Notes: a model not told the origin generated them from the sequence alone. 64,000 nt of DNA from Enterococcus dispar ATCC 51266 (GCF_000406945.1 NZ_KE136354.1:1755249-1819248), one strand, 5' to 3'. Shown: positions 27,712 through 36,048, numbered from the stretch's first letter. Translations and numbers: made by a program.

Positions 27712-28071
27712 TTACTTACCAGGATACGTAATGGTCAACCCTACTTCTAACTGCGGCACTTCAAAAGGTGATAAGTAAACACCGTTTACAATGCTGTCAG
27801 ATTCTGGCACCTCATCAAATACAAATGAAGCATGTTGAATTTCATGAAGACCTTTTAAGGCAGTATTGCCCACGTGGTTCACTGTATATTTCATATCCCC
27901 AAAACGGATTTCGTCTCCTTTTTGAAGAGTGATTTCTGCGGCTTTTGGTACATCTTGGATGATTGCGTAAGGTTTTAATCCATTCGTCGCACTTTCATCA
28001 AAAAAAATCAATAATTTTTCATTGACATCAATTGCTTGTTCCCCAATTGCTGTAATTTTTCCCGTTATCAT
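27712..28071 (-). CDS. PTS glucitol/sorbitol EIIA-like protein, orphan
   Basis: A 119-residue protein matching the GutA/SrlB EIIA family: ITGKITAIGEQAIDVNEKLL at the N terminus, LLIFFDE, then a C-terminal VNHVGNTALKGLHEIQHASF with the His-rich region expected in this family. The start at 28071 follows AGGAGG 10 bases upstream; a longer ORF to 28155 is possible but adds no family sequence. No glucitol EIIB, EIIC, dehydrogenase or regulator is nearby, so it is an orphan, perhaps with a regulatory role. The divergent neighbour encodes a lactonase-family protein. Confidence 0.75.
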   Translation of the reverse strand: MITGKITAIGEQAIDVNEKLLIFFDESATNGLKPYAIIQDVPKAAEITLQKGDEIRFGDMKYTVNHVGNTALKGLHEIQHASFVFDEVPESDSIVNGVYLSPFEVPQLEVGLTITYPGK

Positions 28072-28374
28072 TTTGTCATTGCCTCCTGCATCTTTTATCC
28101 AATTACTTTTTAATTTCATCTTTTCATCCTGTGAATAAGTTGCAAATTCATCCAATCAGAAAATTGTGTATCTCCCTTACTTTTCAATCCATTAAACGAA
28201 TTTTTCGCATTTTCACTCATTTATTAGCACAGTTTTAACAGTTTTCATTATAACATATCTAAACTTTTCTCTAACTTCTAAAGCGGATTCTTTGTGGTAA
28301 AATAGAATCAGCATAGCTTATTTGAAAGAAAAACTTTTTTTAAAGTTTGGCAATAATTGTTTAGGAGGAAAACC

Positions 28375-29397
28375 ATGTTACAGCATTTATTATTAGGAAC
28401 TTATACACGACGTGACAGCAAAGGAATTTATCGGATTACATTGGATACAGACAAAGAGCAATTGGTCAATTTAAGTTTGGCTACTGAAGAAAACAGCCCC
28501 ACTTACTTAGCGCAAAGTAAAGCTAAAAACCTTTATACCGTTACTGCAGTGGATGGCAAAGGCGGCTGTGGCGCATATGATAAAAATTTCAACTTTTTAA
28601 ATGCCGTTACAAAAGAAGGTGCGCCATTGTGCTATGTGGCTGTCGATGAACAACGGCAACTGGTCTACGGTGCAAATTATCATTTAGGTGAAATTAGTGT
28701 CTATGGTTTAAAAGAAGATGGCAGCCTCGAATCCAAAGTCATTATTAAACACGATGAGCCAACCGGCAGTAATGAAAATCAAGATAACCCTCATGTGCAT
28801 TATACTGATTTAACTCCAGATAAACGACTTGTCGTTTGTGATTTAGGTACCGATCGGGTTTATACGTACAATGTCAGTCAAGACGGAAAATTAGATGAAG
28901 TTGCAGTCTATCAAACAGAAGATGGTGCAGGACCACGTCATTTAGTTTTTCACCCTACTAAAAATATTGCTTATTTATTAGGGGAACTAAATAGCACCCT
29001 GACGGTTTTAAGTTATAATCCTGAAGATGGTAGTTTTGCTGAAATCATGCAAGATTCTTTATTACCAAAAGACTTCACGGGAGCAAATGGTGGTGCGGCT
29101 ATTCGCATTAGCGCAGATGGTCGTTTTGTCTATGCTTCCAATCGTGGTCACAATTCGATTGTCGTTTTTGCTGTTTCAGCAGATGGTTTAACCATTGAAA
29201 AAATCCAAACAATCAGTACCGAAGGCGAATTCCCCCGTGATTTTGCCATTGATCCGAGTGGAAGATATGTAGTTTGTGCAAATCAAAACAGCGACAATTT
29301 GTCACTTTATACCCGCAATGAAACAGATGGCTACTTAACTTTAGTTCAAAAAGATGTTTATGCGCCAGAGTGTGTCTGTGTTTTATTTGAAGACTAG
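28375..29397 (+). CDS. Lactonase family beta-propeller (6-phosphogluconolactonase-like)
   Basis: A 340-residue protein of the lactonase_7-bladed beta-propeller family (E. coli Pgl / B. subtilis YkgB type), which hydrolyses 6-phosphogluconolactone in the oxidative pentose phosphate pathway. Conserved segments are LLLGTYTRRDSKGIY at the N terminus, NPHVHYTDLTPDKR near 142, GAGPRHLVFHPTK near 183, FVYASNRGHNSI near 248, and FPRDFAIDPSGRYV near 288. The ATG at 28375 follows TTAGGAGG; the six codons upstream are outside the gene. It heads a likely operon with two small genes. Confidence 0.85.
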   Translation: MLQHLLLGTYTRRDSKGIYRITLDTDKEQLVNLSLATEENSPTYLAQSKAKNLYTVTAVDGKGGCGAYDKNFNFLNAVTKEGAPLCYVAVDEQRQLVYGANYHLGEISVYGLKEDGSLESKVIIKHDEPTGSNENQDNPHVHYTDLTPDKRLVVCDLGTDRVYTYNVSQDGKLDEVAVYQTEDGAGPRHLVFHPTKNIAYLLGELNSTLTVLSYNPEDGSFAEIMQDSLLPKDFTGANGGAAIRISADGRFVYASNRGHNSIVVFAVSADGLTIEKIQTISTEGEFPRDFAIDPSGRYVVCANQNSDNLSLYTRNETDGYLTLVQKDVYAPECVCVLFED

Positions 29398-29423
29398 CAA
29401 AAAAAGAATTGGAGGAATCCCCC

Positions 29424-29774
29424 ATGTTTACCAAAACACCTATTGAACTTTTACTAAAGGACTTTTCAAATCTATTAAACAAATGTCAATCTGTTTTTGA
29501 TTTAGTAAGCAGTCGTCGTTATAACGAAAATTTAGCGATTCTCACGACAGCCGAAGGTTATGCTATTGCTGAAAAAGCCTATATTCGTTGCGACCAAAAC
29601 AATGAACTGCAAACCAAAGAAGTAGAAGCTTTTGTCAATGCCTTTGATGATTTCTACTTTGAACTCAAACAAGTTTTATTTCATGATGATGACGACATTA
29701 CAAGCTTAAAGAAACGTCTGACCACCATGCAAAAACAATATGAAGCATTAACCCAATCATTTAATTTGTTATAG
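29424..29774 (+). CDS. Hypothetical alpha-helical protein, 116 aa
   Basis: The product has no motif I recognise. It is 116 residues, predicted to be largely helical, with an acidic FHDDDDITS stretch near residue 93 and no signal peptide or membrane segment. The ATG at 29424 follows TTGGAGG with good spacing. It is 26 bases after the lactonase gene and 11 bases before the next small gene, so the three are probably co-transcribed. Confidence 0.7.
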   Translation: MFTKTPIELLLKDFSNLLNKCQSVFDLVSSRRYNENLAILTTAEGYAIAEKAYIRCDQNNELQTKEVEAFVNAFDDFYFELKQVLFHDDDDITSLKKRLTTMQKQYEALTQSFNLL

Positions 29775-29785
29775 GAGAACATATT

Positions 29786-29947
29786 ATGAATCAACAAGAA
29801 GCTTTGGATCGTTTAAAAGAAGAATTAAATATGCCTTTTTTCAATGGTAAAATTGAAGAAAAAGAATATAGCGAAGAAGATTATCAAAAAATGAAAAGCG
29901 ATTTGATTAAATACTTTGACGACTACGTTCGTAACGTCGAAAATTGA
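29786..29947 (+). CDS. Hypothetical acidic small protein, 53 aa
   Basis: This short gene follows TAGGAG nine bases upstream of its ATG. The 53-residue product is charged and helical (EALDRLKEELN at the N terminus, EEKEYSEEDYQKM in the middle), with no membrane segment and no recognisable domain. It starts 11 bases after the preceding stop and ends directly at a terminator, so it is the last gene of the lactonase operon. The function is unknown. Confidence 0.65.
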   Translation: MNQQEALDRLKEELNMPFFNGKIEEKEYSEEDYQKMKSDLIKYFDDYVRNVEN

Positions 29948-29994
29948 AAAGACAGCCGCGCCTTCCTTTACGGAAATGTGCGGCTGTCTTTTAT
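29947..29994. terminator. Bidirectional terminator
   Basis: The stem AAAAGACAGCCGC / GCGGCTGTCTTTT has an inner TTCC/GGAA stem. Tails suit both strands. Confidence 0.9.
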
Positions 29995-30007
29995 TTTGCA
30001 GTTACTG

Positions 30008-31519
30008 TTAGGGCTGCTTTTTAAGTTCCAAAAATTTTGTCGCGACATTTTTCAAGAACGTTTCATCGTGTTCCACAATTAACATAGTAGGCTGAACTAA
30101 TTTAATGGCCTCTTCTAGTTGTTCTTGGTTAAAGACATCCAAATAATTTAAAGGCTCGTCCCAAAGAAATAACTCTGCTGGCGTTGCCAGTGATTTGGCA
30201 AGTTCAACGCGTTTTCTTTGGCCCATACTCATGTCTTCAATTTTATTATAAAAAACTTCACGCTCAACGCCCAGTTTGCGTAGATTATTTAGCAAGTCTT
30301 CATAATTCAAATGATGACTTGCCGCAAATTCCGTTAACGTTCCCTGATTATCCTCATAATTTTGGCGGACATAGCTGATATTTAATTTTTGAGGTTGATT
30401 TACGCTTCCTTCCCCAATGCCCTTGAAGTGTCCCATCAAATAATGGATTAAAGAAGATTTTCCAGCACCATTTGCACCGGTAATTGCCAGCCGTTCTCCT
30501 TGGCGCAATTCAAATGATACGGGTTTGAATAAGGCTTTACTATCGGGATATTGGAGAGTGAAATCTTCTACTTGTAACAACAACTTATGATAAGTGGGTA
30601 TAAAGTTCATTTTTACAGTATCTACCGTTTCAATATCTTTTAATAACTCCGCCTTTTTGGCTGCCTGCTCTTCTATGCGATTGATAATCGCTTTTGAGCG
30701 TTTCATCGTTCTAGCCGCATCTGCTCCCACGGCACCTTTATTGACGCGACGCATTTCAGTATCGATGAAGCCTTTTGATTTTTTGGTTTTATCGCCTTCA
30801 CGCGACTGTGCCCATTCGGCTTTTTCCGCTGCTGTTTGTTGGAGTCTGCCAATTTCTTTTTTTAACTTACTGTTTTGTTCCAATTCAAACTTATCTCGTA
30901 ACCCTTTTTGTTCCTCATAAACAGAAAAATTCCCTTGATATAAAATTATCTGACTTTTTTCTATCGATAAAATATGATCGACCACTTCATCGACAAAATG
31001 CCGGTCATGGCTGACTACGATAAATCCCTGCTTTTTTCGTTTTAAATATTTCGCTACTTGCTGGCGTCCGAGTACATCCAAATGATTAGTCGGCTCATCA
31101 ATCAAAGGAAAATTTGATTCATCGACAAACAATAATGCTAGTAAAACTTTGGTCTGTTCTCCTCCAGAAAGGCTAGAAAACGGGCGCCACAAAATCAGCG
31201 GATCTAGGCCTAACAAATTGAGTTCCCGTTCCAACTGCCATTGTTCGAAAGACGCGACTTCATTTAGCGCATAATAAGTTATTTCGTTTTTATCAATTAA
31301 TTTTTGCGGAAAATACGTAAAGGTCATTTGATGCGTAATCTTACCTTCGTAAGGAAATTTTTGCTGCAATAGATTTAATAAAGTCGTTTTCCCACGACCA
31401 TTACGTCCAATTAACCCTAATTTCCAACTGCTATCAATCACTAAATTACTATGATCAAAAAGCAACAATCCTTGATTATCAAAACCAAAAGTTAAATCAT
31501 GTATTTTTATCACTGACAT
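30008..31519 (-). CDS. Lsa-type ABC-F protein (ribosome protection, possible antibiotic resistance)
   Basis: A 503-residue ABC-F ATPase with two nucleotide-binding domains and no membrane span. NBD1 has GLIGRNGRGKTTLL and SSLSGGEQTKVLL with LIDEPTNHLDV; NBD2 has TGANGAGKSSLIHY and MSMGQRKRVELAKSL with WDEPLNYLDV. The inter-domain linker (about 220-320) is rich in charged residues. The sequence strongly recalls Lsa(A) of E. faecalis (SSWKLGLIGRNGRGKTTLL, FEQWQLERELNLLGLDP), which protects ribosomes from lincosamides, streptogramin A and pleuromutilins. Whether this homologue gives resistance is inference. The ATG at 31519 follows GAGGTG. A leader with an intrinsic attenuator precedes it. Confidence 0.88.
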   Translation of the reverse strand: MSVIKIHDLTFGFDNQGLLLFDHSNLVIDSSWKLGLIGRNGRGKTTLLNLLQQKFPYEGKITHQMTFTYFPQKLIDKNEITYYALNEVASFEQWQLERELNLLGLDPLILWRPFSSLSGGEQTKVLLALLFVDESNFPLIDEPTNHLDVLGRQQVAKYLKRKKQGFIVVSHDRHFVDEVVDHILSIEKSQIILYQGNFSVYEEQKGLRDKFELEQNSKLKKEIGRLQQTAAEKAEWAQSREGDKTKKSKGFIDTEMRRVNKGAVGADAARTMKRSKAIINRIEEQAAKKAELLKDIETVDTVKMNFIPTYHKLLLQVEDFTLQYPDSKALFKPVSFELRQGERLAITGANGAGKSSLIHYLMGHFKGIGEGSVNQPQKLNISYVRQNYEDNQGTLTEFAASHHLNYEDLLNNLRKLGVEREVFYNKIEDMSMGQRKRVELAKSLATPAELFLWDEPLNYLDVFNQEQLEEAIKLVQPTMLIVEHDETFLKNVATKFLELKKQP

Positions 31520-31626
31520 ATTATCACCTCGTAAAAGGGCTTTAAAACCGGCTTTCTGCGTAAAGGATTGCTTTTTAAGCAAATGCGTTATCCTTTTTTT
31601 CCTGCAAACACCTGTCTCATTCCCCT

Positions 31627-31660
31627 ATAAAAAAGACCGTTCCTATTTTCAGGAACGGTC
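31627..31660 (-). terminator. Attenuator in the lsa-like leader
   Basis: On the minus strand, the 10-bp stem GACCGTTCCT / AGGAACGGTC (31635-31660) is followed by TTTTTTAT, about 108 bases before the start codon and about 170 bases after the promoter. Upstream, GGAACGACC (31747-31755) can pair through GGAACG with CGTTCC of the first arm, forming an alternative structure. Confidence 0.8.
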
Positions 31661-31790
31661 GCCGCAGAAGCGATGATAAATAAGGCAGACAAAAAGACCT
31701 CCCATTATCATTCAACCAATCCTGAAAATCTGCACACGAAACCCTTGGTCGTTCCAAGTTTTCCATCTAAATGCAGCTTCAACAAATTGG

Positions 31791-31817
31791 TTAAAATTTC
31801 AATGCAAGATCCCTCAT
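31791..31817 (-). CDS. Possible 8-codon leader peptide upstream of the lsa-like gene
   Basis: A short frame (MRDLALKF, stop) begins about 12 bases after the predicted transcription start and lies before the attenuator. Leader peptides are known regulators of ABC-F resistance genes, but no ribosome site is visible here, so this is tentative. Confidence 0.25.
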   Translation of the reverse strand: MRDLALKF

Positions 31818-31835
31818 TTCGTTTTTAATAGTTTA

Positions 31836-31864
31836 AGAGTAGCATGACTTTAAATATTTGACAA
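31836..31864 (-). promoter_or_regulatory. Promoter of the lsa-like gene
   Basis: On the minus strand, TTGTCA (31859-31864) and TACTCT (31836-31841) are 17 bp apart. The resulting leader is about 310 nt. Confidence 0.6.
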
Positions 31865-31874
31865 TTTTTTCCAT

Positions 31875-31913
31875 AAAAAATTAAAAAATATTAGATATTC
31901 TCTATCTAATATT
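31875..31913 (-). terminator. Perfect 11-bp inverted repeat, terminator-like
   Basis: AATATTAGATA (31887-31897) and TATCTAATATT (31903-31913) flank a five-base loop and are followed on the minus strand by TTTTAATTTTTT. It lies just upstream of the lsa-like promoter, so it could also be an operator. Confidence 0.55.
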
Positions 31914-32062
31914 CCACTGGTATGCTATAAAAAAACATTTATTTAATTTGTATTTAAATTTTTGATTTATAATTTCTTTTCCATTTTTTTATGACGAAAA
32001 AGCATTTCACATCTATTTATCTCAAAATATAAAATAAACCCCACTTTTTTAGTTTTTAGACA

Positions 32063-32096
32063 CAAAAAAAACCATCGGGTTGGTTAGGCCCAATGG
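32063..32096 (-). terminator. Terminator of an unidentified minus-strand transcript
   Basis: On the minus strand, CCATTGGG and CCCGATGG form an 8-bp stem (one G-T pair) followed by eight T. No coding gene lies upstream on this strand before 32582, and that gene has its own terminator. Confidence 0.7.
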
Positions 32097-32128
32097 AAAA
32101 AGGAGTAATTACTCTCAAATGGAGTAAA

Positions 32129-32209
32129 ATGAAAAATAAAAAGGTTGTTGTTGGTTATGTATTTAATATAAACGACAACGTATTTTTTGTCATAAAAATA
32201 ACGTTATAG
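32129..32209 (+). CDS. Possible 26-aa peptide
   Basis: The ATG is preceded by GGAG with a four-base gap. The product begins MKNKKVVVGYVF, with a basic start and a hydrophobic remainder. No homologue is recognised, and it may be chance in an AT-rich region. Confidence 0.25.
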   Translation: MKNKKVVVGYVFNINDNVFFVIKITL

Positions 32210-32380
32210 TTAAATTAGATAACTCTCGTTTTGCTAATACAACTGTCCTTTCAAGGTTGGCTTCAGTTTTTTCTAGGCTGCAAATGTTTATTTTTGTTTA
32301 AAAAATGCATGTCTGGAACTCTACAATCACCAATTTATTTGTAAAAAAAGAGCGAAGTGTACCATAAAGAAAAGCGAAAA

Positions 32381-32489
32381 GCAGCGGGTAGCGCTGCATG
32401 TACCAGACGACTAAAAAGCGAAACAAACGCAGTTAACTATTTCGCCTCAACGCCACTGAGTAGATCCCCCTATTTCTGGAGAGGAGGAT
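32381..32489. ncRNA. Candidate structured RNA: four consecutive hairpins
   Basis: Four stems follow one another: GCAGCG/CGCTGC (32381-32397), GCGAAA/TTTCGC (32418-32445), CTCA/TGAG (32446-32460) and ATCCCCCT/AGGAGGAT with one mismatch (32464-32489). The block is richer in GC than its surroundings, lacks an ORF, and is bounded by terminator-like stems at 32063-32096 and 32503-32556. The strand is uncertain. It does not show tmRNA, SRP RNA, RNase P or 5S rRNA consensus sequences. Confidence 0.4.
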
Positions 32490-32502
32490 ATCATTCCTTT
32501 TA

Positions 32503-32556
32503 CTTATAAAGAAAGAAACTTGAAAAATCGAAATTCAATTTTTCAAGTTTCTCTTT
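32503..32556 (-). terminator. Terminator after the 145-aa helical protein gene
   Basis: A 15-bp stem AGAAACTTGAAAAAT / ATTTTTCAAGTTTCT with a nine-base loop has a T-rich tail on the minus strand. Confidence 0.75.
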
Positions 32557-32581
32557 TGCTAAAAAATAGCAGATTTAGCTT

Positions 32582-33019
32582 TTATTTTTTACCTAGTAGC
32601 AAATTGGTCATCCGTTGAATTGAAAATGAAATTTCATCTGTTGCTTCATCTTGTTTTTCTTCGGCCGCATTAAAAGCTGGGGTATCAATTCCTTGTGCAG
32701 TTTGTAAGCTGGCAATCATTTCATCACAGCCAGCCACGTATTTCTCATAAGAACGTTGAAATTTTTTATGGATTCCCATTACTTTAGCGGGCGGACGTAA
32801 TTTTTCAATTTGTGCCAGCATGGCTTTGTATTTTTTGGTGCCAGCTGTAAAGACATCTACCACTTCAGTAATTTTCTCTGGGGTTAATTCAGTTAATGTG
32901 TCCGCATCAATGGCAGCACGAATAATTTCATAATGAGGGTTCATTTCTTCCCCAATTTTTTCAGTATCTTGTACGATATCATTAATATTTTGGACATAAT
33001 AACCAAGATTTGGTCTCAC
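32582..33019 (-). CDS. Hypothetical helical cytoplasmic protein
   Basis: I do not recognise the family. The product is about 145 residues, almost wholly helical and charged, with repeated phrases such as NDIVQDTEKIGEEMNPHYEI and GIHKKFQRSYEKYVAGC; it could be a PhoU-like helical bundle, but this is a guess. The start is taken as GTG at 33019, with AGGA eight bases upstream. An ATG at 33055 is possible but has no ribosome site. It is divergent from the P-type ATPase gene, with 141 bases between the two starts, so the two may share regulation. Confidence 0.6.
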   Translation of the reverse strand: MRPNLGYYVQNINDIVQDTEKIGEEMNPHYEIIRAAIDADTLTELTPEKITEVVDVFTAGTKKYKAMLAQIEKLRPPAKVMGIHKKFQRSYEKYVAGCDEMIASLQTAQGIDTPAFNAAEEKQDEATDEISFSIQRMTNLLLGKK

Positions 33020-33160
33020 AGTTATTCCTACTTTCTTTTTTGGTGATAATTTCATTTTAGCGGTTTTTCTACTAATAAGAAAGTATTCTCGAAAAAAAGG
33101 GTTATTTTTTGCATTTTTTTTAAGAGTCTTGGAAAATATAGGCAAAGGTGGTGATGTGAG

Positions 33161-35842
33161 ATGACACAAACAAAATCACTACAAGAATATGCCAAAATAA
33201 GCAGTGAAGATAGTTTCGCAAAGATAGATAGTTCAAAAAGTGGGCTTACCGATCAAGAAGCCCAAAAAAGAATGGAAAAATATGGTAAAAATGTGATTGC
33301 AACCACACAAAGGCAGTCTATGCTCAAAACATTTTTGACCAATTTTACCAGTATGATGGCCATTTTACTATGGATTGCCGGCTTTATTGCCCTTTTAACT
33401 GGCACGCCAGAATTAGGGATTGCGATTTGGCTCGTTAACATCATTAACGGCGTCTTTAGTTTTTGGCAACAATATCGCGCGCAACAAGCCACAAGCGCAC
33501 TTCAAAAGTTGCTACCCAGCTACGTTAAAGTCGTGCGAAACGGCCAATCAAATAAAATTTTAGCTTCTGAATTAGTCCCAGGTGATATTGTTACCTTAAA
33601 CAGCGGGGACAATATTCCCGCTGACGGTCGTTTACTAACCGCTGACAGCTTAGAAGTCAATCAATCTTCATTAACGGGAGAATCTACTACTGTCAATAAA
33701 GAAATCGATATTCAAACAGAGGAAGCCCTTAAGCGTGCTGGTAAATATGCCGAAGCAAATTTAGTTTATGAAGGAACTTCTGTGGTTAACGGCAGTGGCG
33801 TGTTTGTCGTTTTAGCTACTGGGATGGCAACTGAATTTGGACAAATCGCCTCTTTAACAACTTCTGTAACCGATGTGAAAAGTCCTTTGCAAAAAGAACT
33901 GGATATTTTAACTCGTCAGCTTTCAATGATTGCTATTGTGATTGGTATTTTATTTTTTATTGCTGCAGTCTTTTTTGTTGGTTATCCTTGGGCAAAAGCA
34001 TTTATTTTCGCGCTCGGAATGGTCGTAGCCTTTATTCCAGAAGGATTACTGCCAACAGTTACACTGTCTTTAGCGATGGCGGTTCAAAAAATGGCAAAAA
34101 AGAATGCTTTGGTTAAACATTTGAATAGCGTGGAAACACTAGGTGAAACAACAGTAATTTGTTCAGATAAGACCGGAACTTTAACCAAAAATGAAATGAC
34201 AATTGAAAAAGTATGGCTCCCGAATGCAAACTATACAGTGTCTGGTACCGGCTATGAGCCAAACGGTATCGTCAAAAAAGGCGCTAAACGAATTGATCTG
34301 TCTCAAGAAAAAGATTTGCTCCAACTATTGCGCATTGGCAGTTTATGTAATGATTCTGCCATCGAAGAAAAAAACGATTACTATCAACTCGTTGGCAGCC
34401 CCGATGAAGGTAGTATTCTCATTTTGGCTGCTAAAGCGGATTATGATTTAATTGATGAACAAAAAGATTATCCCCGAAAAAGTGAACTACCCTTTGACTC
34501 AAAACACAAACGTATGTCCACCATTCACACTCATGATAATCAGCAATACGTTTTTACCAAAGGTGGGATTACCGAAGTTTTAAGCTGTTGTCAGAACTAT
34601 TTAAAAAATGGGCAGATTGCTCCATTAGACGACACCCTCAAAAAACAAATCTTGACTCAAAATGACAGTTTTGCCAAAGATGGGTTACGAACCTTAGCTT
34701 TTGCCTATCGTCCGTTAAAATCTAACGAAGAATTGACGATTGAAAATTGCGAACAAAATTTGATTTTTGTTGGTATTACCGCCAGCCAAGATCCACCACG
34801 AGAAAATGTGATGGATGCGATTCAAAAATGCCACGATGCGGCCATTCGCATCATTATGGTAACCGGAGATTATGGACTAACCGCTGAAAGCATCGCACGG
34901 AAAATCGGCATTGTAAAAAGTGACGATGTCCGGGTCATTACCGGTGATGATTTAGCTGCCATGAGCGAGGCGACTTTAAAAGAAAATTTACGTCATGAAA
35001 TCATTTTCGCTCGGGTGGCCCCTGAACAAAAATATCGCGTCGTTTCCACACTGCAAAGTTTAGGTGAAGTAGTCGCTTCAACTGGTGACGGGGTGAATGA
35101 TGCTCCAGCATTGAAAAAAGCCGACATTGGTGTTGCCATGGGCATTACTGGCACAGATGTTGCAAAAGAAGCCGCCGATATGATTTTAACCGATGATAAT
35201 TTCACTTCAATTGTTAATGCGATTGAAGAAGGACGCACTGTTTACAACAATATTCGCAAATTTTTACTTTATATTTTAAATAGTAATATGCCTGAAGCAA
35301 TTCCTTCATTATTATTTTTAATATCAAAAGGTACCATTCCTTTACCTTTAACGGTTATGCAAATTTTGACCATCGATCTTGGTACAGATATGCTGCCCGC
35401 ATTAGGTTTAGCTACGGAACAAACTGAAGCAGGGACAATGAAAAAGCCACCACGGAAACAGTCTGAACACTTGTTAACCAAACAGATTATTTTAAAAGCA
35501 TTTGCTTGGTATGGCTTGTTGGCTTCCCTTATTTCCATTGGTGCTTACCTTTTTGTGAACCACTTAAACGGCTGGCCCTCTGTCGCATTAGCATCAAATG
35601 GTAAAGTTTATGCCATGGCTACCACCATGACATTAGCGGCAATTGTTTTCTGTCAAATCGGCGCTGTTTTTAACTGTCGTACTGAAAAACAATCATTGTT
35701 CCAAATTGGCTTATTTTCAAATAAGCGCATTTTAGGTGGAATCATTTTTGAAGTGATCTTAATCACATGCTTGATGTATCTTCCTTTCTTACAAAAATTA
35801 TTCGGGACCCGGGCATCCAATTGCAAGATTGGCTATTTCTAA
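33161..35842 (+). CDS. Cation-transporting P-type ATPase (P2 type), C terminus altered by frameshift
   Basis: An 893-residue P-type ATPase. Motifs: the TGES loop LTGESTTVNK near 170, the membrane motif IPEGLLPTVTLS near 290, the phosphorylation site CSDKTGTLTK near 335, the KGG nucleotide site near 470, VTGDYGLTAES and ATGDGVNDAPALKKAD near 640. PEGLLPTVT with VETLGETTVICSDKTGT resembles Na+/K+-type P2C pumps more than Ca2+ pumps, so the ion is uncertain. The last about 12 residues look wrong. If the CCC at 35808-35810 were CCCC the frame would run on to TAA at 35907, adding a normal final membrane helix and a basic EEIRKKIIRRH tail. Confidence 0.88.
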   Translation: MTQTKSLQEYAKISSEDSFAKIDSSKSGLTDQEAQKRMEKYGKNVIATTQRQSMLKTFLTNFTSMMAILLWIAGFIALLTGTPELGIAIWLVNIINGVFSFWQQYRAQQATSALQKLLPSYVKVVRNGQSNKILASELVPGDIVTLNSGDNIPADGRLLTADSLEVNQSSLTGESTTVNKEIDIQTEEALKRAGKYAEANLVYEGTSVVNGSGVFVVLATGMATEFGQIASLTTSVTDVKSPLQKELDILTRQLSMIAIVIGILFFIAAVFFVGYPWAKAFIFALGMVVAFIPEGLLPTVTLSLAMAVQKMAKKNALVKHLNSVETLGETTVICSDKTGTLTKNEMTIEKVWLPNANYTVSGTGYEPNGIVKKGAKRIDLSQEKDLLQLLRIGSLCNDSAIEEKNDYYQLVGSPDEGSILILAAKADYDLIDEQKDYPRKSELPFDSKHKRMSTIHTHDNQQYVFTKGGITEVLSCCQNYLKNGQIAPLDDTLKKQILTQNDSFAKDGLRTLAFAYRPLKSNEELTIENCEQNLIFVGITASQDPPRENVMDAIQKCHDAAIRIIMVTGDYGLTAESIARKIGIVKSDDVRVITGDDLAAMSEATLKENLRHEIIFARVAPEQKYRVVSTLQSLGEVVASTGDGVNDAPALKKADIGVAMGITGTDVAKEAADMILTDDNFTSIVNAIEEGRTVYNNIRKFLLYILNSNMPEAIPSLLFLISKGTIPLPLTVMQILTIDLGTDMLPALGLATEQTEAGTMKKPPRKQSEHLLTKQIILKAFAWYGLLASLISIGAYLFVNHLNGWPSVALASNGKVYAMATTMTLAAIVFCQIGAVFNCRTEKQSLFQIGLFSNKRILGGIIFEVILITCLMYLPFLQKLFGTRASNCKIGYF

Positions 35843-36048
35843 TTTGTATCCCGCTCCCACTTATCTTGATTGAAGAAATCCGCAAAAAAATTATTCGTCG
35901 TCATTAAATTTTATGCTTCAAGAAGAAGTTGTGCCAGAAGTGATCAGTTGAAAGAAGTAAGAGGGAATTTCAAGAAAATTGCTGCTCAAATTTTTGCAAG
36001 ATTTCCGCTTATTTTCGAAGAAGCTGCTTTTGGAGTGCCATTGATTCA
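35843..36048. other. Out-of-frame 3' end of the ATPase gene, then non-coding
   Basis: Bases 35811-35907 encode, in the shifted frame, GIQLQDWLFLICIPLPLILI and a basic tail, the expected end of the preceding ATPase. After 35907 no gene is seen before the bidirectional terminator. Confidence 0.7.

Larger units (their letters stand above)
31914..32502. other. Gene-poor interval with structured segments
   Basis: No gene of normal size is present. It contains a minus-strand terminator (32063-32096), a 26-codon plus-strand frame at 32129-32209, and a GC-richer block of four consecutive hairpins (32381-32489) described separately. The rest is very AT-rich. Confidence 0.6.

Noticed and set aside
32340-32500. 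Hairpin block as tmRNA, SRP RNA, RNase P RNA, 5S rRNA or yybP-ykoY riboswitch
   Set aside because: None of the conserved core sequences of these RNAs was found on either strand, so no family was assigned.
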